From assembly GCA_020002185.1 (NCBI GenBank), contig CM034542.1:53909858-53973857 (forward strand): a DNA stretch of 64,000 bases, read 5' to 3'. A model generated the notes under the pieces. It was not told the origin of the DNA. It ran no database searches and saw nothing but the letters and a program-made list of their open reading frames with translations. The DNA comes from Paraescarpia echinospica (Eukaryota > Annelida > Polychaeta > Sabellida > Siboglinidae). Positions 51,001-63,000 of this stretch are shown piece by piece (the first letter of the stretch is position 1; each line of letters starts with the position of its first letter). The position numbers were made by a program, and so were the translations under genes.

Positions 51001-54000
51001 TTGCAGAAGCACTTTCACCTGCTATACAAGTGTTTGAACTTGTTGCATTGCAGAAGCACTTTGACATGCTAGATGACGATGATGTGATAATCGGTGCGGT
51101 GAACACAGAGAACATTGAACCGCCGGTCAGTGACATCGAGGACCTCATCTCAGATGATGAGGAGGAACCTCTCGACAAGGCCAGGTACGAGGCACAACTC
51201 AGTTTTCCCCATGTCTCATTTAAGAATCTCTTATGAATAATCAAACCAATATAGTGTCCGCGACAACATGGTTAAATCATCAAATTGTTTTTGATTGTGC
51301 CCAGATGAAATTAATTTAGAAACGACAACTGTGTCATGACATGGTCCGTTTATTATAATATACTATTCAAATTACAAAAGTTAAGAACAATGTGAACTTG
51401 ATTTATGATGGGTAAAATTAATTGTGGAGAGAGATAGTGTAAACAAGATTCATGGGTCAGTACCAATTGTTTGTGTTTACATCATTTTTAGTCCTTTGCG
51501 CAACAGACTTATGCCATCAATGTGTGTCCGCTGTTAGCTACCATATCTCAGAAACCGTTCAGCAACTTTTTCTCTAATTTACATAGACTTCTTAGCGTAT
51601 TGCCACTATGCACGAGAAATCTGTATTTGATTGAATCATTCTAACTACCCCAGGATCCCCCAAACTGGTTTATCTACAAATTTTCATTAGCTCCTGAAAT
51701 TATGACAATAATAAAATAATATTTTTGTTTTTCTATGCACCACTGTTTTTTTAATGTAAACAAATACAGGAAGGGTGAGGGTGTTTTATTTGGTCACATT
51801 GCATTAACTTTGGTTGACTGTGTCTCCTTCTAGGGGCTTTGTGAAGTACCGCCGGGCGACGAACCAGTATCGCCCAGTGGCAGCGAGACTACAGGACTGG
51901 GGGGAGGTGTACAACCACAAGGGCATCATGAAGGGCATCACGAAACAGGCGGCGAGGTTGGTCTTGTTCCACTTCACTAGGGCACTCTCGCACTGTATAT
52001 TTTGTTTTAATGTTCACTATTAATTATATCACGATTACGTATACCTTTATGGGTACATTAGATTAATTTTCAACACATAAAATAGTGATGTATTATTAAT
52101 GTTTATATACATATATTGATATGTATATATCACATGTGTCAAATAAAAAGGTTTTTTTCTACTTCATGTGATGAATTAGAGTTCAGTTGGTTGCAGAACT
52201 GGAATTATGAAATCTCGACTGCTAGAAAGAAACTCAGTCATCAATTTGTAATAGTCTCTGTTGCAGCATTGTTTTTTATTTACTTAGCTGTGAAAGTGTT
52301 TTTTTTTGGAAATATGGACTACTTGAAACTTGGCTTTAATATTTGTTCAATTAACTTGCTCTGTTTGGAGCCTAATTTGTGAATTGTTTAGATTTAGTTT
52401 TTTTAAATAAAAGCAGTCCTTGCAGTCGTAATATTAGACTGTATTCCTGTATTCACATTGAACAATTTTCATGTGATGAGGGTGATGTATTCTGTGGAAT
52501 GTACAACATGTCAACATGATGAATGCATTTCAGGTGCATGGACTGTGGTGTCCCCTTTTGCCAGTCAGAGAATGGATGTCCCTTGGGAAACCTTATACCC
52601 AAATGGAACGACCTTGTCTTCCATGTAAGTTCCTGTGTCCGGAAAGTTGTTGTTTCTTGACAATGCTGACCAGTTGTTCATATTGTCCAATCAGTTTGTT
52701 GTTTGCAGTTCAGCAAACAAATACTAACGCAAATTCCACTGCAAATTTATCACATCTGTAACCCCCTCACTCCCCCCATAAAGCCCTCCAGAAATTATGG
52801 TTTCCTTTTTCCCCAAATTGAACCAGTTTTCACAAGGTCAACTTGTAAAGTTATTACTTGGCTGATATAATTATTATAAATGTATATTATTTATGTTACT
52901 ATGTTATTTTTAGTCCTTTGGCCGAAGGTCCAAGGGACTATTGCCATCACTCTGCGTCCGCCGCCCGCTGTTAGCTGCCATATCTCAGAAACCGTTCAGC
53001 AACTTTTTCTCTAATTTTGCATAGACATATCTTGGGGCACTGCCACTATGCATGAGAAATCTGTATTTGATTGAATCATTTTAAGGGCTCCCTAGGGCCT
53101 CCAAGGACCCCAAAACTGGTAAAAATGTAACATTTGGCCTATTTTTTCAAAAACTGTTAAGCAACTTTTTTTCTAATTTTGCATAGATGTAACTTAGGGT
53201 GCTGCCACTATATACAAGAAATCTGTATTTGATTGAATCATTCTAAGGGCACCTAAGGGGCCCCCAAAGTGCAAAAGGTTTACATTATCTAGTGATGTGG
53301 TTTTGAGAAGGGCCCTTAAGACCACCCCCCAACATTAGATGTGTATTGTTCCACAAAATCAACAGCTGTGACTAATCTCCACAGCCCAGTCCATTGAGAT
53401 CTTTACTAATCTTTAATTGGTCACAGCACCCAGGCAGAATAGACACACTTGACCCCTGTTAGACTGAACAGTTGCCTAACATTTTTAAACTGTATCTTCA
53501 AAACTATTGATTTTCTATAATTGCAAGTTGTGTTTATTTTGATGTTCATTTAATTATTATAAAATGGTGTGACTGTGGTGTCTATTGGTTAAAGATGTAT
53601 TGTCTGTAGAAACCTGTAGGTGACAAACAGAAAATTAATATTTTGTCACCTGTAGGTGACAAACATAGAAAATTTATATTCTGGACAACTATAGAGTGAA
53701 ATATCCTACACTTTATTGATATAAAATGCATTCTACTGTTCTGTTTACGCTTGCCATGCCTTGTGTAGACATGGTACTGTGTAAATCAATTGTATCAATA
53801 TAGACTAATAATTACAGATTCACAATATCGTTGACACCTGTAACAACCAAATGTCAACCATTAGAAGAGTTGACATAGTTAAGGCACAATAAAGCCTTTT
53901 GTGTCAAGACAAATACAATTCAACCAATACCCCTATCTGAACACTGCCTGTTCTTTACCTATTACATTCGCTTTGTTTGGGTATGTGGTTCTTTTTATAG

Positions 54001-57000
54001 AAAATTTTAGTTTCTTTCTGTACCTGTCTACGTATGATAACCATTTGTCCGCCCTGCTCACAATAAACATCACATGAATGATAAAAGGAAGATCACTACC
54101 ACTTGTGGATTATTATTATTATAAAACTGCTCTGCTACTGCTTGGTGGACAGTTAATTAGTGGATCAAGGTCAAATACATCAGCACGTTTTTCACACCTG
54201 CATGGTAGTTTAGGCTCAGTAGTGTGCTGGCAGCTACTAAACCTATAGGCTTGTGTGAAAAGGATAGTTGGCAAAAGAACTAACTTCAAAGCACCATTGC
54301 ATCCATTTAGCCAGGCAGCAGTCACACTGTCCCAGTGACTGGTGCTATGTTTATATAATAATTATATAGGCTTAATGATCCCAAAACACCAATCTGTTGA
54401 CACAATGTCAGATAATGGAACTAGGTTAAACATCTTAACAATAACTATAATTAGTTCTGTGGAGCTGTTTTTTTCAGTGAACAGTAAACATGTAAACATT
54501 TTACTTCCATCATAACCCTTAATGATCTGTAACTATGATTCACCAAAAAACATTTGATTAATAATTACCTACAGGGTTATTTGATTTATGCCGGGCAGAA
54601 ACAGTTTCTGCCCGAAACAGAAACAGCAACAATAGGAAATACATGCCATTGATAGGCAAACGTGTTCTTTTTATAGAAAATTTCAGTTTCTTTCTGTACC
54701 TGTCTACGTATGATAACCATTTGTCCGCCCTGCTCACAATAAACATCACATGAATGATAAAAGGAAGATCACTGCCACTTAACTTGTGGATTATTATTAT
54801 TATAAAACTGCTCTGCTACTGCTTGGTGGACAGTAAGCTGCAACTGTCTTTGAGTTTGTTTACATTTTGACAAACTACTATTATATAGCACTAATTTTTG
54901 AATGAATCACATTTTGAAAATGCATGTCATTGTTTGTGGTGTAACTTTTGTATGCTTCATTTTCTGCTGCTACAAGTTGCATTCATCTGAAAGATTATTC
55001 AATTACCTATCCAATGATAATACATATGTTGTGGTGTTAGAAATATATAGCTTTGGTATATTGTACACGAGGGTTGTGATAGGAAACTATTGGACATTGC
55101 GACAGTACAGAGAGACAGTACGAGATGTGTCACTCAGTATATGAAGTGTGACTTTCAGATACTTCATTTTGTAGTGCTATGGATTATGATGGGCCTCTCC
55201 ATTAGCTCCCTATATATTTGTAAGTTAGGTGAGTAACACCTTCAAAGTTCTGACAGCAGGACACTGCCTTCGGTGAAGTCGAGACAAAAGTTTTACAAAG
55301 GCTTCAATTTGAAACGGTCTATCACCATCCAGCTGACCCATTTTTTTTTTTTAAAACTTTTCAGTAACTTTTTCTTTAATTTTTCATAGACATTTCATGT
55401 GGTAGTGCCACTATACACAATAAATCTGTATTTGATTGATTCCTTCTAATGGCACCAAAGGTCCCCTAAAATGCTAAATTTGCTAACTAAAATTAATTGT
55501 CTACGTCAGAGTAGCTATATTTATAACTTGTGTATTACACCCAGCTGTGGAGCTAAGATTCTCTTCCTGCTATTGTTTGATGGAAACTGTGACTAATATG
55601 TAATTGGTCACTGGCAGTAGCTTGTGTCAACAGACAGCATTAAGCCACTAGACCCCTGTTAAACTGGACAGTTGCCTGTAGGTTTCAAACTGTGTCAAAC
55701 AGTCAGTCTACCTTTTGCTCTCAAATAATCTGTCCTCTTAGTTTTACACATAGACATAATCTGGCATAACTTGATAAGTCTTTGTAGCAGCACATTTGTA
55801 CTTCCAGTGTATCATTGCAACATAACATTAATATTACATACTGTGTGTCACATTTGAATGTTGTGCATGTAATATTTCTATGCAATCCATTTGCATATAT
55901 AATGTAAAACTTCAACAGCCGTTTTCTTCATTTTCACTTTTTGATCCCTACCATGTTCAATGCTCCATAACTTTGCCAATTTTTGTAGCAGTCATATTTT
56001 TTGAAACCGTGTAAAGCACCCTACCAAACCTTTACAAGGATGTAAGAAAACAATGTTAAAATTTTTCCAACTTATCACTCATTTGGTCAGCCGGGGTCAC
56101 ATATAGACGTATTAGTCCAAAGGACTTCAGGGCCACTTGGCCCATTTTTGATATTTTGATATCCAATTTATTTGATATTTTGATATCCAATTTATATGTT
56201 CTAAATATTTTATTAACCCATTAGACCCGGGCCAGTTAAATTGGCATGTGTCCCTGTTCCCCAGGCTGCTGCCACAGATCTCAACATTTCTGGGTGCTTG
56301 CAGGTTTTAAGCTGAATCTTCAAAACTATTGATTTTCTATAATTGCAAATAGTATTTATTTTGATGTTCATTGAGTTATCTTTAAAATCAAGGGACTGTG
56401 GTGTATATTGGTTAAATATATGTTGTCATTTATAGGTGACAAACATAGAAAATTAATATTCTGGACAACTTTAGAGTGGAATATCATACATTTTATTGAC
56501 ATAAAATGCATTCTACTAAGTAGTTACACTTGCCATGCCTGGCTTAGACATGAGACAATGTAAATCAGTTCACTATGTGTAAATAGAGACAGAAAACACA
56601 GCTTAGTAAGACTTCTGTCTTGGTTGCTGTCATCCTACATATGGCTTCTGTGTCACGTCGATGTCAATGTTGACATTGTGATCATTAGTATATTGACACC
56701 TGAAACAACCAAATGTCAACCAATAGAAGAATAGACAGTGTTATATAGCAACATATAAAGAGCAGTCTTGGTGCCAAAAACCCAACTGATGGTGACCAAA
56801 CTTGGACAATGAAACACAAACAAAGCCCAAGTCAACCATTTTATCGCTCATTCAGTTGCATTTCGCACATAATGTCAACTTAACCTTTAGTTCAGTGTCA
56901 GAATTGTCCCATCAAACAAAATAATAGCGCAGACTTTGTCAGTAGTAAACAACTACGATGTCCAAGGCGCCGCCACCATTTTGGAAGGTGCACAAGTGGC

Positions 57001-60000
57001 CAACTTCTATCACGAAAAACTAAATTTTTTTCAATGCTAGCACATGTTGAAAATAACCACAATTCATAGGTCGGATATTAAGGAATCACCCAGTATAAGT
57101 CTCTTAAGTATCCGCAAGATGGGGCCACCGCTAAAGGCTTTATCTCCACCGGGCGCTCTGGGGAAAAAACACCTGGGCACTTTCAGACGCGCTGGGTCTA
57201 TTGGGTTTGAACTTATTTATATTTTTTAATATGTTAGTTTTTTACCTGATATTTAAATATTCTACTGTAGATAAATTGTGAGTGAGTCTCGACAGTAATG
57301 AACAATGCATACCACATTTGTATTTCGAAGTGTGTTTCGTTCATGTGTGTTTTAGCATTGCGAAATGTCTCAAAACGTAAATGTTTTCCTCTACTCTGTG
57401 CTTGTGTGGTTCCTAGAATCACTGGAAGGAGGCGCTGCAAACACTTCTACAGACGAACAACTTCCCAGAATTCACTGGGCGCTGCTGCCCTGCCCCCTGT
57501 GAGGTAAAGGTTTTATTGCCGAGTCATTGCCAAGACTGTTGCTATCTAATGTGAAATGTCTTTTAATGTTTTGTAATTGGCGACATGGTAATTGTTATGT
57601 ATACCTTCAGTCCACTTGGTCTTGAGATATTATGTAGGATGCATGTTATACTAGAAGCACCTATCAGTGAAATCTGGATGTGTGGCATTATACAATTCTT
57701 GTTCTTATCATTATAAATAAGTGTAGGGGAAAATAGAACTGCCATTCCCCAAATAAAGCTGAAACAGCATTCCAGGTGATGTTTCGTTTACAGTGCTGCT
57801 GTTGGATTACAACAGCGTGTAGAACTAGATATATAAAATTAATTTTATTTATGCAATAACCAACAAAAGTCCAATGTAGTTTGAGCATTGAAATTGGCCA
57901 AAGGATGATGTTTTTTTAAAGTGGATTGCTTCTAATGCAGCCACTTTGGGGCATAAAGATAGATTTAACAAGATTAAACAAGATTGCCACCCAGAAAATT
58001 AACTCTAGATGGCAGATGGTCAAGGAAGCCTTTTGGCTTATCGAGAGTCCAACCCTTTTTATCTACGTATATCCCGCCCTTCTGAGGTATGTGTTGATTT
58101 TATTCTTAAACATTCACGCTACTAGCACCCACACAATCAGGAGATAATCTGTTCTATTCGTTTACAGATCTTTGTGAAAATGAGAACTTTCTTATATCTA
58201 ATCATTGCCACCCAGCAAAACAATCACAATGTCGGGTTGTATCGCCGATATCCAAGCCATTACATTTGGTGGTCAAAAAGTAGCTATGGTCCCGTTGCGG
58301 TGACCCATAAACGAAATGTTGCATCTACGGCCCTGCTTTTTGAAATTGGCAAATAACCCAGGGGAACCAGCTGACTTGACAAACTCACCCAACCAATATG
58401 CATGAGAATGTCTGATAATAAGTATATCTAGATCAGAAACCGCAGCTGACATGATTACGGCCGACGCCATTTTTGATCGTCACAAAACTTCAAGACAAAG
58501 AAAAAATCACGAAGGCAAATATAAAACAAACGATACTCAGCTGTAATTGTCGTTCGAATGGTCTTCCTTCCACGTTTGGGTAGTCGTCAACGAAGTGTAA
58601 CCGTGTATGCGTTTAATGTTAATCTAATTTATCTATAGGATATACAAACAGTTAGATATCACAATTTAGAAGTATCAAAATATGACACACAGATACCCAA
58701 CTTAACCACTAATCCTATTCAAAGGCTGGGGCCTAATCCTGACATGTTGTGATTAAGCCAAACAGCTGGAAGTAATTATCACCTCAGCCACCTAGCTCAA
58801 TATCCACACATATTTCAAGACAAACGCAACACAGATGAGGTGGCTACCAGAGAAGTTAAAAACTTATTTGTTGCTAGTGTTATTAACCCTTTAGACCTCA
58901 GGTTGCCCAAACCCACTCATAAACACACTTCAAAGAAGCCACTAGAATGACATTTAAATGTATGAACCTCACATTTTGTTTCGGGTCAAATAAGAGGGGA
59001 ATCGAGTATTTTTTTAAATCGACAGATCTAAGGAGTTTAATAAATTACTATAATGAAATATGATGGAAAACAAGAGAAATTAAATGATGAAGCCATGAGG
59101 ACTGACCTGTGACTGTTGTGTGACAGGGGTCGTGTGTACTGGCCATTGGAGACCCGGCCGTCACTATCAAGAACATCGAGAACGCGATCATCGATGCAGC
59201 CTGGACCAATGGGTGGATGGAGCCTGACCCACCAACCAATCGCACGGACAAGACGATTGCGATCGTGGGCAGTGGCCCGTCCGGGCTGGCCGCTGCAGCC
59301 CAACTCAACAAGGTCGGGCAACTTTGGGCAGGAATGAAGACGGGTCTTTAAGTTTTGTTGGTTTGTGTCTATGTGTTATGGAGTTATGATAATACGTCAG
59401 TGTTTTGAAATTGCCTTTCAGTGATGGATCCTTGAGTGTATTTGTTACTTAATATCATTAGAGTTAAAAGAATATGAACTTCTTCATATATTTAGTGGAC
59501 AGCAGTGACCCTTAATACTATTTTTTTTGTAATTTGTGGTGCTATAAAAAAGCGCCTAGTTCATAAGTATAACATATATTTCTTATGTAACATGAGTGCC
59601 AGGTTTTGTTTTTTTAGTCCTTTGGCCGAAGGTCCAAGGGACTATTGCCATCACTCTGTGTCCGCCGTCCTCCGTCCGCCGTTAGCTGCTGTATCTCAGA
59701 AACCGTTCAGCAACTTTTTCTCTAATTTTGCATAGACATATCTTGGGGCACTGCCACTGTGCACGAGAAATCTGTATTTGATTGAATCGTTTTAAGGGCT
59801 CCCTAGGGCCTCCAAGGACCCCAAAACTGGTAAAAATGTAACATTTGGCCTATTTTTTCAAAAACTGTTCAGCAACTTTTTTCTAATTTTGCATAGGTGT
59901 ATCTTAGGGTGCTGCCACTATATACAAGAAATACGTATTTGATTGAATCATTCTAAGGACACCTAAGGGGCCCCCAAAGTGCAAAAGTTTTACATTATCT

Positions 60001-63000
60001 AGTGATGTGGTTTTGAGAAGGGCCCTTGAGACCACCCCCAACACTAGATTTTGTTTAATGTGCCACAAAGTCAGCAGTGTGACTAATCTCTTCAGCCCAG
60101 TCCATTGAGACCATGACTAATCTTTAATTGGTCACAGCACCCAGGCAGAGCAGACACACTTGACCCCTGTTAGACTGAACAGTTGCCTAACACTTTTAAA
60201 CTGTATCTTCAAAACTATTGATTTTCTATAATTGCAAGTTGTGTTTATTTTGATGTTCATTTGATTATTATAAAATGGTGTGACTTTGGTGTTTATTGGT
60301 TAAAGATGTATTGTCTGTAGAAACCTGTAGGTGACAAACATAGAAAATTAATATTCTGTCACCTGTAGGTGACAAACATAGAAAATTAATATTCTGGACA
60401 ACTATAGAGTGAAATATCCTACACTTTATTTATATCAAATGCATTATACTGTTCTGTTTACGCTTGCCATGCCTTGTGTAGACATGGTACTGTGTAAATC
60501 AATTGTATCAATATAGACTAATAATTACAGATTCACAATATAGTTGACACCTGAAACAACCAAATGTCAACCATTAGAAGAGTTGACATAGTTAAGGCAC
60601 AATAAAGCCTTTTGTGTCAAGACAAATACAATTCAACCAATACCCCTATCTGAACACTGTCAAGTTCAAATACATCAGCACGTTTTTCACACCTGCATGG
60701 TAGTTTAGGCTCAGTAGTGTGCTGGCAGCTACTAAACCTATAGGCTTGTGTGAAAAGGATAGTTGGCAGAAGAACTAACTTCAAAGCACCATTGCATCCA
60801 TTTAGCCAGGCAGCAGTCACACTGTCCCAGTGTCTGCTGCTATGTTTATATAATAATTATATAGGCTTAATGATCCCAATACACCAATCTGTTGGCACAA
60901 TGTCAGATAATGGAACTAGGTTAAACATCTTAACAATAACTATAATTAGTTCTGTGGAGCTGTTTTTTTCAGTGAACAGTAAACATGTAAACATTTTACT
61001 TCCATCATAACCCTTAATGATCTGTAACTATGATTCACCAAAAAACATTTGATTAATAATTACCTACAGGGTTATTTGATTTATGCCGGGCAGAAACTGT
61101 TTCTGCCCAGCAGAAACAGCAACAATAGGAAATACATGCCATTGATAGGCAAACGTGTTCTTTTTATAGAAAATTTCAGTTTCTTTCTGTACCTGTCTAC
61201 GTATGATAACCATTTGTCCGCCCTGCTCACAATAAACATCACATGAATGATAAAAGGAAGATCACTGCCACTTAACTTGTGGATTATTATTATTATAAAA
61301 CTGCTCTGCTACTGCTTGGTGGACAGTAAGCTGCAACTGTCTTTGAGTTTGTTAACATTTTGACAAACTACTATTATATAGCACTAATTTTTGAATGAAT
61401 CACATTTTGAGAATGCATGTCATTGTTTGCGGTGTAACTTTTGTATGCTTTATTTTCTGCTGCTATTCAATTACCTATCCAATGATAATACATATGTTGT
61501 GGTGTTGGATATATAGCTTTGGTATATTGTACACGAGGGTTGTGATAGGAAACTATTGGACATTGCGACAGTGCAGAGAGACAGTACGAGATGTGTCACT
61601 CAGTATATGAAGTGTGACTTTCAGATACTTCATTTTGTAGTGCTATGGATTATGATGGGCCTCTCCATTAGCTCCCTATATATTTGTAAGTTAGGTGAGT
61701 AACACCTTCGAAGTTCTGACAGCAGGTCACCGCCTTCAGTGAAGTCGAGACAAGTTTTACAATGGCTTCAATTTCAAACGGTCTATCACCGTCCAGCTAA
61801 CCCATTTTTGTATATGTTGTATACAACTTTCAACACAATACCATTAATACCGTATGAAATTATCTTAGACCACAGGGAGGACCGGTCTACTAAATCAAAT
61901 GCTTTCTTATAATCGATGAAGGCACAATAAAGCCTTTTGCGTTGAGACAAATACAATTAAACCAATACCCCTATTTGAACACTGCCTGTTCTTCACCTAT
62001 TATATTTGCTTTGTTTAGGTATGTGGTCAGTCTGGTGTTCTGAACAATCACTAAGGATTAATGAACACTTGTGCAGAATGTCACCCACTTGGCAGGTTTA
62101 ATTGATCTATTTAGCAATGAGGACACTGCTTAGGCCTCACTCTGGACACTCCCTCACAGTGTTGTGTATTGTCTTAATTGGTGCATTGAGCTAATCTACT
62201 TGACCATGAATCAGTGGTGGCTCTGGTTGTGTATTACACCCAGCTGTGGAGCTAAGATTCTCTGCCTGCTATTGTTTGATGGAAACTGTGACTAATCTGT
62301 AATTGGTCACTGGCAGTAGCTTGTGTCAACAGACAGCATTAAGCCACTAGACCCCTGTTAAACTGGACAGTTGCCTGTAGGTTTTAAACTGTGTCAAACA
62401 GTGAGTCTACCCTTTGCTCTCAGATAATCTGTCCTCTTAGTTTTACACATAGACATAATCTGGCATAACTTGATAAGTCTTTGTAGCAGCACATTTGTAC
62501 TTCCAGTGTATCATTGCAACATACATATTACATACTGTGTGCCACATTTGAATGTTGTGCATGTAATATTTCCATGCAATCCATTTGCATATATAATGTA
62601 AAACTTCAACAGCCGTTTTCTTCATTTTCACTTTTTGATCCCTACCATGTTCATTGCTCCATAACTTTGCCAATTTTTGTTGCAGTCATATTTTTTGAAA
62701 CCGTGTAAAGCACCCTACCAAACCTTTACAAGGATGTAAGAAAACATTGTTATAATTTTTCTGACTTATCACTCATTTGGTCAGCCGGGGTCACATATAG
62801 ACGTATTAGTCCAAAGGACTTCAGGGCCACTTGGCCCATTTTTGTATCTTAGCGTTAACTTGTTTTTAACACATTTTGTATATTGTACATTTATTTATTT
62901 ATTATTCTTTTTTTCTGATGCAAAATGTATGATGTTATTTTTAGTTTTAATTATTCAGAATTTTTATTTTTGTAACATGTTTGCTTTACTGTTAAATGAA

